DNA of 22,944 nucleotides from an uncultured Collinsella sp. (lineage in GTDB: Bacteria; Actinomycetota; Coriobacteriia; Coriobacteriales; Coriobacteriaceae): the NCBI GenBank assembly GCA_900551185.1, contig URVF01000005.1, positions 1 to 22,944 of the forward strand, written 5' to 3'. This document shows, one piece after another, positions 16,727-22,944 of this stretch. The position numbers were made by a program, and so were the translations under genes. Position 1 is the stretch's first letter. Each line of letters starts with the position of its first letter. The notes beneath the pieces were generated by a model. The model made no database searches and was not told the origin of the DNA. It saw only the letters and a program-made list of their open reading frames with translations.

Positions 16727-18112
16727 GTGGATCTCAATAGGCTGATTCTGGGCAAGAGCTACAACTCTACCAAGGTCTTTCGTACCGCTCAGCATGTGGT
16801 TCAAGCCATCTTGCTCGGTATTGTCGTTCCGCTGCTTATCCTGCTGCTCATCTGGGATCTAACCGATAATCCCAATCCCGTTCCCGCCGTTGTCGTCATT
16901 GCCGGCTTGGTCATGCTGTGCTTCTTCTTCTCGTACGTCTTTGTCGTTCCCGACGACCTCACATCGAGCGCAACCGACCGCACGCTCGCCATCGCTTCAA
17001 AAATATTCGCCTACACGTCGCGCGGCCTTACGCCCGAAGCTGCCCTGGGCGCCTCTAAGATCATCCTGTCCGAAACTATCGCCTCTGCCATCTGCTTTAC
17101 CGACGGCAAGCAGGTGTTGGCAAGCTGGGGCGAGGACTCGGCAAAATGCCCCGCGGGCACCCCGGTGGTGCTGCGGACCACGCTCAATGTGATCAACAGC
17201 GGTGAGCAAAGCGTGTTCTCGCGCGATGCCTCGACCGAGACGGGTGGCTACTTTCCGCGCCTGCGCGCCGGTATTGTCGCACCGCTTACCGTGCGCGGGC
17301 ATTGCGTGGGCACGCTCGAGCTGTATTATCCCCGTCTGAGCAGCATCGATATGCGCCAGACGGCGCTTGCCTCGGGCTTTGCCGACCTCATTTCCACGCA
17401 GCTTGCAAGCTTTGAGCTCGAGCGCCAGGACGAGCTTACGGCCCGCGTGGAGCTGCGCGCCTTGCAATCGCAGGTCGATCCTCATTTTCTATTCAATACC
17501 ATCAGCACCATCGTGTCGCTCGTTCGAACCGAGCCCGACAAGGCGCGATCGCTGCTGATCGACTTCTCCAACTACTATCGTCAGACGCTTTCTGATTCCG
17601 ATACGCTCACCACGCTCGAGCACGAGGTGGAACAGGGCACTCGCTATATCAATCTTATGCAGGCTCGTTATGGCGACGGCCGTCTGCGCGTCTCGGTCGA
17701 TATCGACTTTGAGGTGCGCGATTGCATGGTGCCGCCGTTTATCTTGCAGCCGTTGCTCGAAAACTGCATCAAGCACGCGCAGCGCGAGACCGAGCCGCTT
17801 TCTATTCATGTTAGGGCTTTCGAGACCGATGACGGTTTGGAGATCATCGTCGAGGACGATGGCATCGGTATGAGCGAAGAAGTCTGCACGCATCTGTTTG
17901 AGCAGCATCGCCGAGAGGAGCCCGAGAGCATTACCGCCGACGGCTCCGTCAAGCGAGGTTGCGGCCTGGCGCTCTTCAACGTGCTTCAGCGCATCCATTT
18001 CTTTTACGGAGAAGATTCCGGCATGCGCGTGAAGTCCCAGGAGGGCGTGGGAACGCAGGTCATCGTCGAGCTGAACGGCGAGCCGCATGAGCCCGCGCCG
18101 TTGACGGCGTAG
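16727..18112 (+). CDS. LytS-type sensor histidine kinase
   Basis: I choose GTG 16727 because AAGGAG (16715-16720) is 6 bases before it; the in-frame ATG at 16721 touches the Shine-Dalgarno. The 461-residue protein has two membrane helices (~24-45 and ~52-74), a GAF-like domain (~95-215) and a LytS-type dimerisation/phosphorylation segment A-L-Q-S-Q-V-D-P-H-F-L-F-N-T with H253. A GHKL ATPase domain follows (N box P-L-L-E-N-C with N346; G box D-D-G-I-G-M; second G box G-C-G-L-A-L). It has too few helices for the 5TM-LYT sensor domain, so the ligand may be sensed in the cytosol by the GAF domain. It pairs with the LytTR regulator 38 bases downstream. Confidence 0.93.
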   Translation: MDLNRLILGKSYNSTKVFRTAQHVVQAILLGIVVPLLILLLIWDLTDNPNPVPAVVVIAGLVMLCFFFSYVFVVPDDLTSSATDRTLAIASKIFAYTSRGLTPEAALGASKIILSETIASAICFTDGKQVLASWGEDSAKCPAGTPVVLRTTLNVINSGEQSVFSRDASTETGGYFPRLRAGIVAPLTVRGHCVGTLELYYPRLSSIDMRQTALASGFADLISTQLASFELERQDELTARVELRALQSQVDPHFLFNTISTIVSLVRTEPDKARSLLIDFSNYYRQTLSDSDTLTTLEHEVEQGTRYINLMQARYGDGRLRVSVDIDFEVRDCMVPPFILQPLLENCIKHAQRETEPLSIHVRAFETDDGLEIIVEDDGIGMSEEVCTHLFEQHRREEPESITADGSVKRGCGLALFNVLQRIHFFYGEDSGMRVKSQEGVGTQVIVELNGEPHEPAPLTA

Positions 18113-18150
18113 CACGCGGTTGGATTGAGAGAAAAAGAGGGGAAGCACAT

Positions 18151-18885
18151 ATGTCCGAAGGCTGGAACATCTTGGTGGTTGATGACGAACCTCCCATTAG
18201 GGCTGAGCTACGCTATCTGTTGGAAAAGGATACGCGTGTGGGCCAGATTGCCGAGGCGGGCAATGTCACCGAAGCCGTGGAGTCGATTCTGTCGAACAAG
18301 CCCGACGTGCTGTTTTTAGACATTACCATGCCCGGTCGCTCGGGAATTGAGCTTGCCGAGACGCTGCAGAACCTAAAGACGCCGCCGGTGGTTGTGTTTG
18401 TGACGGCGTTTGCCGAGTTTGCCGCCGATGCGTATAACCTCGATGCGGTCGACTATGTCGTCAAGCCGGTCGAGGACGCACGCCTGTCAAAGGCACTCGA
18501 CAAGATCGAGGCGGCCTTGGGTGCCCGTCGTGTTATCCATACTCCGCGCCAGCCTTTGCGTCTGACGGTGGACCGCGGGGGCAAAAAGGTGTTCATTCCC
18601 GCCGCAGACGTCTGCTACTTTGAGGCGCGCGCCGATTTTTGCAACGTCATCTGCGCTGAGGGAACGTACCTGATCAATGAGTCGATTTCCTCGCTCGAGC
18701 GGCGCCTGGCCTCCGAGGGCTTTATCCGTGTCCACCGCAGCTATCTGGTCAATTTGGAAGACGTGCACAATGTCGAGATCGGTTCCACGGGTCTTATGGA
18801 GCTCAGGCTCGATCGCGTAACCTCGACGGTGCCCGTGTCCCGCCGTCGCGCTGCCGAGGTTAAAGCACACTTGGGGCTTGCGTAG
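18151..18885 (+). CDS. LytTR-family response regulator
   Basis: The 244-residue protein has a receiver domain (1-~122) with acidic pocket D-D-E (11-13), phosphoacceptor D57 in V-L-F-L-D-I-T-M-P-G, T85 and K105. A LytTR DNA-binding domain (~140-240) follows, with F-I-P-A-A-D-V-C-Y-F-E-A-R, I-S-S-L-E-R-R-L and F-I-R-V-H-R-S-Y-L-V-N. AGAGGGGA upstream supports ATG 18151. It acts with the preceding sensor kinase. Targets probably include genes nearby such as the permease and amidohydrolase, but no LytTR direct-repeat site was recognised with confidence. Confidence 0.95.
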   Translation: MSEGWNILVVDDEPPIRAELRYLLEKDTRVGQIAEAGNVTEAVESILSNKPDVLFLDITMPGRSGIELAETLQNLKTPPVVVFVTAFAEFAADAYNLDAVDYVVKPVEDARLSKALDKIEAALGARRVIHTPRQPLRLTVDRGGKKVFIPAADVCYFEARADFCNVICAEGTYLINESISSLERRLASEGFIRVHRSYLVNLEDVHNVEIGSTGLMELRLDRVTSTVPVSRRRAAEVKAHLGLA

Positions 18886-18939
18886 ACGGTCTGCGTGCCG
18901 TCGTTTGCCATCGCAGGTTTGGCATGGGCGCGCGGTGGG

Positions 18940-18945
18940 CATAAT
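18940..18945 (+). promoter_or_regulatory. possible -10 (CATAAT) for the phospholipase-like gene
   Basis: CATAAT preceded by GGTGGG, 33 bases before ATG 18978, giving a leader of about 25 bases with AAAGGA at 18967-18972. It implies a transcription unit separate from the two-component system. Confidence 0.4.
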
Positions 18946-18977
18946 GGGTGGCATCGAATGAAATCGAAAGGATCATT

Positions 18978-19922
18978 ATGCCCGCGCTTATCACCCATCA
19001 TCTGTTTGGCGAGGAAAGCATCGACCGTCTTCCGCAGGGCGTCATCACGTCCGATGAAGAGCGCATTGCCTTTATCTTGGGCAACCAAGGCCCCGACCCG
19101 TTTTTCTTTCACATTCTGACACCGCGTGTTTCCGACTGCACGCTGCTGGCGCAGGTCATGCATCGGTCGCGCATGTCTCGCCAGTTCGCGTGCCTGCGCG
19201 ACGGCGTGTCGCATCTGCTTCCGCGCGACGCCAGCTTGGGTCGTGCCTTTGCGCTGGGCCTGCTGTCTCATTACGTGCTCGACCGCAACGCCCATCCCTT
19301 TGTCTATGAGCAGCAGTTTGGCATCGTGGAGTCCGATTCAGAGCTTGAGGATTCGAGCAGTCAGGTCCATGCCGTGATCGAGAGCGACCTGGATGTGCTG
19401 ATGCTGCAGCTTAAACGCGATGGCGCTACGGTTGACGATTACCCGCCGGCGGGCGAGATCGTCACCACCGATCGCATCAATCGCGTGGCCGGCGTGCTGA
19501 TGAGCTATGTTGCCGGACGCGTGTACGGCATTGACATTCCGGCGGGGGAGTACGGTGCTGCCGTTGCCAATATGCAGCGACTTTACCGCGCGATTGAGCC
19601 GGCCGGCTCCGCAAAGACGCGCGCGATCTCGCTGGTTGAGGGCTTGGCGCACGACTACTCGCTGCTCGACGGCCTTGCCCATCGCGTGACGACGGAGCTG
19701 CCCGAGCGCACCGGCAACCTGGGCCATCTGACATGGAAGAATCCCTTTACCGACGAGGTCTCGAACGAGAGTTTCCCCGAGGTCTTTGATCGCGCGCTGG
19801 TCGATTACGAGTGCACGGTCGCACGTTTTATCGAGACCGGTGACATGGATGCCGTGACCAGTCACGTCAACTACAGCGGTCGCGTGCTCAATGCCGATGA
19901 GGAGTTCGACCGCGAGGAATAG
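18978..19922 (+). CDS. zinc-dependent phospholipase C-like protein
   Basis: ATG 18978 has AAAGGA 5 bases upstream and begins M-P-A-L-I-T-H-H-L-F-G-E, the usual family start. The 314-residue, mostly helical protein keeps the pattern of the zinc-dependent phospholipase C/S1-P1 nuclease-like group: paired H-H near the N-terminus, G-N-Q-G-P-D-P-F-F-F (~35-44), G-L-L-S-H-Y-V-L-D-R-N-A-H-P-F (~94-108) and H-A-V-I-E-S-D-L-D (~130). These His and Asp are candidate Zn ligands. No signal peptide is seen, unlike secreted clostridial toxins, so a cytosolic role is likely and toxin activity should not be assumed. The true substrate is unknown. Confidence 0.8.
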   Translation: MPALITHHLFGEESIDRLPQGVITSDEERIAFILGNQGPDPFFFHILTPRVSDCTLLAQVMHRSRMSRQFACLRDGVSHLLPRDASLGRAFALGLLSHYVLDRNAHPFVYEQQFGIVESDSELEDSSSQVHAVIESDLDVLMLQLKRDGATVDDYPPAGEIVTTDRINRVAGVLMSYVAGRVYGIDIPAGEYGAAVANMQRLYRAIEPAGSAKTRAISLVEGLAHDYSLLDGLAHRVTTELPERTGNLGHLTWKNPFTDEVSNESFPEVFDRALVDYECTVARFIETGDMDAVTSHVNYSGRVLNADEEFDREE

Positions 19923-19976
19923 GGCCCGTGCGTGTCCCTTTGCCGAATCCTTACCGGCGGTTCTGGACAATTGGGG

Positions 19977-19982
19977 TACGAT
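19977..19982 (+). promoter_or_regulatory. possible -10 (TACGAT) for the MFS transporter gene
   Basis: TACGAT preceded by TGGGG, 41 bases before ATG 20024. No clear -35. Confidence 0.4.
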
Positions 19983-20023
19983 GAATTAACTGCATATCGG
20001 GCAAATACGAAGGGTCCCTGTCC

Positions 20024-21283
20024 ATGAAATACACCAAGCTCGAGCGTAACTGGGTTATGTACGATGTGGGCAATTCGGCCCTCGTGCTGCTCAATACCTC
20101 GGTGGTGCCCATTTACTTTAACGCCATCAATACCGGCGCTTCCTCGGCCGACCTGGTGGTCGCTTGGGGCAATGCGCAGACGATCGCCTCGCTGGTCATC
20201 GCCATGCTCATGCCCATTCTGGGCGCGCTTGCCGACTACGCCGGCAACAAGATCAAGTTCTTCTTGGGCTTCTTCCTCACGGGCCTGGTGCTTTGCCTGG
20301 CGCAGGCTATCCCAATGTCCGCCATGGCATTTTTGACCGTGTACGTGCTGTGCACCATCGGCCTTAACTCTTCTATGACGTTCTACGACGCCATGCTGCC
20401 CGACATTACCACCGACGAGCGCATGGACGCCGTGTCCAGCTCGGGCTATGCCTGGGGCTACATCGGTTCCACCGTGCCGTTCGTCATCTGCCTGGCGCTC
20501 ATCATGGGTGGCCCCGCTCTTGGCGTCCCTACCATGCTGGCAACGCGTCTGTCGTTTATCATCACTGGTGCCTGGTGGCTCATCTTTACCCTGCCGCTCA
20601 TTCGCACCTATAAGCAAAAGTACGGTCGCGAGCGCGGTCCCGAGGACACTATCGGCCACATCGTGGGCGGTGTGTTCTCCGAGGTCGGACACACCATGCG
20701 CGAGATTGCCCACAACAAGACCGTGCTGGTCTACATGATCGCGTTCTTCTTCTATATCGACGGTGTGCACACGGTCATTTCCATGGCTACCAGCTACGGC
20801 TCGGCCTTGGGCATCGATTCGACGCAGCTGGTGCTGGCGCTGCTCGTTACGCAGTTCGTGGCCTTTCCGTCCGCCATCATCTACGGCAAGCTCGCCGGAC
20901 GCGTGGGCACGCTCAACATGATCCTGGTGGCGGTCGCCGCCTACATGGGCATTGTGCTGTTCGCCGCGTTCTTCCTCAAGACCGCCTTTGAATTCTGGGT
21001 GCTTGCCATTATGGTCGGCCTGTTCCAGGGCGGCGTGCAGGCGCTTAGCCGTAGCTACTTTGGCCGCATTATTCCCAAGGAAAAGTCCAACGAGTACTAC
21101 GGCTTCTTTGACATCTTTGGTCGTTATGCAAGCGTTATGGGCACCTTCCTGGTGTCGGTCGTCACCTCGCTGACCGGCAACCCGTCGCTGGGCGTCCTTT
21201 CCATTGGCGTGCTGCTGATTGTTGGCTTTATGCTGCTGGTCCGCCTGTCCCGCATGACTCGGGCGGCAGAGCATGCCGCATAG
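20024..21283 (+). CDS. MFS transporter, UMF1/Atg22-like
   Basis: The 419-residue protein has about 12 hydrophobic helices. It opens with N-W-V-M-Y-D-V-G-N-S-A-L-V-L-L (~9-23), the hallmark of the UMF1 group related to yeast Atg22, a vacuolar amino-acid exporter. A-L-A-D-Y-A-G-N-K-I-K (~68) is the usual MFS loop 2-3 motif, and G-G-V-Q-A-L-S-R-S-Y-F-G-R (~335) is a second typical UMF1 segment. Substrate and direction are unknown; export of amino acids or small solutes is only analogy. AAGGG at 20010-20014 is a weak, slightly distant Shine-Dalgarno for ATG 20024. Confidence 0.92.
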   Translation: MKYTKLERNWVMYDVGNSALVLLNTSVVPIYFNAINTGASSADLVVAWGNAQTIASLVIAMLMPILGALADYAGNKIKFFLGFFLTGLVLCLAQAIPMSAMAFLTVYVLCTIGLNSSMTFYDAMLPDITTDERMDAVSSSGYAWGYIGSTVPFVICLALIMGGPALGVPTMLATRLSFIITGAWWLIFTLPLIRTYKQKYGRERGPEDTIGHIVGGVFSEVGHTMREIAHNKTVLVYMIAFFFYIDGVHTVISMATSYGSALGIDSTQLVLALLVTQFVAFPSAIIYGKLAGRVGTLNMILVAVAAYMGIVLFAAFFLKTAFEFWVLAIMVGLFQGGVQALSRSYFGRIIPKEKSNEYYGFFDIFGRYASVMGTFLVSVVTSLTGNPSLGVLSIGVLLIVGFMLLVRLSRMTRAAEHAA

Positions 21284-21375
21284 GAGCGAGCGGCTATTGT
21301 GCCTGTCCACGGTACTCTTTTGGGGTTATCCGCAATAAACATTGCGACTTGCGAGCAATGATTTGCCCAAGTGGG

Positions 21376-21381
21376 TATGAT
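21376..21381 (+). promoter_or_regulatory. possible -10 (TATGAT) for the glycosyltransferase operon
   Basis: TATGAT preceded by GTGGG. The expected start near 21388 lies just upstream of the terminator hairpin at 21397. No clear -35 at 17 bases. Confidence 0.4.
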
Positions 21382-21396
21382 GGAATCAGCTAGGTC

Positions 21397-21433
21397 GCGG
21401 GGCGTCGCCTGTGTTTGGCGGCGTCCCGTTTTT
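21397..21433 (+). terminator. intrinsic terminator just before the glycosyltransferase gene
   Basis: GGGGCGTCGCC (21399-21409) pairs with 21417-21427 (11 bp, two G-T wobbles, extendable by C21398-G21428) around TGTGTTT, followed by TTTTT (21429-21433). It lies 114 bases after the MFS stop and 8 bases before the Shine-Dalgarno GGGAGGG (21442-21448). Confidence 0.8.
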
Positions 21434-21454
21434 GTGTTGCAGGGAGGGTAAGGC

Positions 21455-22642
21455 ATGAACGCCACAGTCGTGATTCCAACGTATTGGGCGGGCGATGACG
21501 CTTGCGCAAACGCCCCTGGCATCTATGACCATTCGACGCGACTCAACGCCGACAATCCCGAACTCGACCGCTGTCTGGCCTCGCTTGAGCAGGTACGTGA
21601 CATCCCGCGCATCATCCTTTTGGTGGTCTGTCCCGTTTCTGCCACAGCCGATGTGTCGCTGCGCGTGCGCGAGATTGTCGACGCGCATCCCACGCTCAAG
21701 GTCACCGTTGTCACCAACACCCAGGCCTCGCGCATCGCAGACCGGGTTGCTCAGATCGCGCCCAAGGGTTCGGGCGAGTGCGTGAGCCTGCGAGGCTACG
21801 GTGCCATTCGCAACATGGGGCTAGCCTGTGCCGCTGTGCTGGGTCATGACGCGGTTATCTTTTTGGATGACGATGAGGCTGTCATCGACGCCGACTTTAT
21901 GAAGCGCGCGACCTATGCGTTGGGGCAGCAGACGCGTCAGGGCTTGCCGATCTTGGTCAAGAGCGGCTATTTCTACGATCGCGACGGCTCGCCGCTGGCT
22001 CCCACGGACAAGGCGGGCATCTGCCATCGTTGGTGGACCAAACGCATCGAGTTCAACCGTTGGATGAAAAAGGCGCTCTCGGGCACCCGCATCTCGCGCT
22101 CCAACTACGTGTGCGGCGGCCTGATGGCCCTGCACGCCCGCGCCTTTACGCGTGTGGCCTTTGACCCGTTTATCACCCGCGGCGAGGACTTGGATTACCT
22201 CTTTAACATGCGCATGTTTGGCTACGACGTGTGGTTCGATAACGAGTGGACCGTGCGCCATCTGCCTCCGGAGTCCGAAAAGCGCTCACCGCGCTTTATG
22301 CAGGATGTATACCGTTGGTACTACGAACGGGCCAAGTTGACATTCGCCGCGCATCAAAAGGAGCTCATTCCCGTTACGGCGGCATCACTCATGCCCTACC
22401 CGGGCCCGTGGATTTCGCGCGAGCTCGACGACCGCGTGCGCAAGACCGCTATGGTCCGCAGCGTGTTTACCCGCGAGCATGAGGGCTACCTGCGCATCTG
22501 GCGCCATGGTATCGGCGAGGCAAAGGCCTATGCGCGCCAAAACGCTGCAAGCTACCTGCGTTTCCAGAGCTTTTGGCCCAAGATCATGGACGGGCTTTGG
22601 CGTGACGCACAACTGATTAGTATCCTGGAGGGGGCCGAATGA
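21455..22642 (+). CDS. glycosyltransferase (GT-A fold, family 2-like)
   Basis: The 395-residue protein starts M-N-A-T-V-V-I-P-T-Y-W, the usual first strand of GT-A enzymes, after GGGAGGG (21442-21448). It carries the metal-binding F-L-D-D-D-E (D138-D140) and a later R-G-E-D-L-D-Y (242-248), matching the E/D-D acceptor-site motif of family 2. R-G-Y-G-A-I-R-N-M-G-L (~112-122) resembles the nucleotide-sugar contact region. No membrane helix is seen, so it is cytosolic or peripheral. Donor and acceptor are unknown; a surface polysaccharide or glycolipid is likely. Its stop overlaps the next gene's start by 4 bases (ATGA). Confidence 0.85.
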   Translation: MNATVVIPTYWAGDDACANAPGIYDHSTRLNADNPELDRCLASLEQVRDIPRIILLVVCPVSATADVSLRVREIVDAHPTLKVTVVTNTQASRIADRVAQIAPKGSGECVSLRGYGAIRNMGLACAAVLGHDAVIFLDDDEAVIDADFMKRATYALGQQTRQGLPILVKSGYFYDRDGSPLAPTDKAGICHRWWTKRIEFNRWMKKALSGTRISRSNYVCGGLMALHARAFTRVAFDPFITRGEDLDYLFNMRMFGYDVWFDNEWTVRHLPPESEKRSPRFMQDVYRWYYERAKLTFAAHQKELIPVTAASLMPYPGPWISRELDDRVRKTAMVRSVFTREHEGYLRIWRHGIGEAKAYARQNAASYLRFQSFWPKIMDGLWRDAQLISILEGAE

Positions 22643-22893
22643 TCGACCGCCGCGCCCAGCGCGATAGTTCAATATCAATCTTTCGCATCATTGCCGTTGC
22701 CTGCGCCATTTGCGTGCTGGTGTACTTTATTTTTGCCTTGGTGACCGGTATCGAGCCGATCGCCACGGTGATTGCCTGCGCGCTGCTGTGCATCTTTCTG
22801 TGCATCTTTATCTTTTTGACGCTTAATCCCGATTCGGTGCGCTCCCAGTACACCGAGGAGACGCTCTCGGTGGCCTCGGCCATGCTCGAGGAC
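22639..22893 (+). CDS. two-helix membrane protein, N-terminal part (3' end cut by adapter)
   Basis: 85 codons are visible before the adapter. ATG 22639 overlaps the glycosyltransferase stop (ATGA), and GGAGGGG (22627-22633) is a strong Shine-Dalgarno. A basic start (M-I-D-R-R-A-Q-R) is followed by two membrane helices (~13-35 and ~42-62). The last visible stretch, P-D-S-V-R-S-Q-Y-T-E-E-T-L-S-V-A-S, aligns without gaps to P-D-D-L-T-S-S-A-T-D-R-T-L-A-I-A-S of the LytS-type kinase at 16727, at the same place after its second helix. It may therefore be another membrane sensor, but the output domain is not in the window. Confidence 0.75.
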
Positions 22894-22944
22894 CTGTCTC
22901 TTATACACATCTCCGAGCCCACGAGACTAGGCATGAACTCGTAT
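22894..22944 (+). other. Illumina Nextera adapter (i7 side), artefact
   Basis: The mosaic end CTGTCTCTTATACACATCT (22894-22912), the CCGAGCCCACGAGAC primer part (22913-22927), the index TAGGCATG (22928-22935) and the start of P7 (22936-22944, one mismatch) are seen. It is not genomic and creates false ORF ends on both strands, including a false minus-strand start containing M-C-I-R-D-R. Confidence 0.98.

Noticed and set aside
15283..16755. 490-codon minus-strand ORF opposite the amidohydrolase
   Set aside because: Shadow of an enzyme whose metal ligands are all in place on the plus strand.
19871..21310. 479-codon minus-strand ORF opposite the MFS transporter
   Set aside because: Antisense shadow, very His/Gln/Asp-rich, no Shine-Dalgarno.

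Overview
The window is one assembled contig of about 22.8 kb of bacterial DNA (51-22893). Untrimmed Illumina Nextera adapter lies at both ends (1-50 and 22894-22944), so the first and last genes are cut by sequencing, not by biology. The DNA is GC-rich and densely coded, with strong C/G-ending codon bias. Pyruvate:ferredoxin oxidoreductase, carbamate kinase and a dnaX/ybaB/recR group point to an anaerobic high-GC bacterium. The overall look (Actinobacteria-like codon use, LytTR signalling, a Pro/Ala-rich DnaX tail) suggests a gut Coriobacteriia such as Collinsella. That assignment is inference, not a database result.

Layout. (1) 51-2708: end of dnaX, then ybaB and recR, the common DNA replication/repair cluster, here interrupted by a 1.1-kb stretch with two small convergent genes of unknown function. 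(2) 2953-6647: a tightly coupled operon of a membrane-anchored Ser/Gly-rich surface protein, a Ser/Thr protein kinase with a four-helix membrane tail, and an FHA-domain phosphothreonine reader. (3) 7099-12256: nifJ (PFOR) and arcC (carbamate kinase), two energy-metabolism genes with extreme codon bias, separated by 655 bp rich in inverted repeats. (4) 12391-13392 on the minus strand: a membrane-anchored C39-like cysteine peptidase. (5) 13748-18885: an APC-family amino-acid permease, a metal-dependent amidohydrolase of the imidazolonepropionase/prolidase-like group, and a LytS/LytR-type two-component system. (6) 18978-22893: a zinc-dependent phospholipase C-like protein, a UMF1-type MFS transporter, a family-2-like glycosyltransferase and the start of a two-helix membrane protein.

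How the genes may work together. PFOR gives reduced ferredoxin and acetyl-CoA from pyruvate, and carbamate kinase makes ATP from carbamoyl phosphate. The permease and amidohydrolase look like an import-and-hydrolyse pair for an amino-acid-like or dipeptide-like nutrient, and the adjacent LytS/LytR pair is the natural candidate sensor for it. The kinase/FHA operon is a self-contained phospho-signalling unit with no partner phosphatase in view.

Non-coding points of interest: three genes (2953, 16727, 21455) with an intrinsic terminator almost touching their ribosome-binding region, so that the only room for a promoter is upstream of the terminator; a perfect 28-bp inverted repeat around the nifJ terminator; two stem-loops with unrelated stems but the same GGGGACGTTC loop; and a 9-mer TTGCATAAT found only in intergenic DNA, before ybaB, arcC and the sensor kinase.
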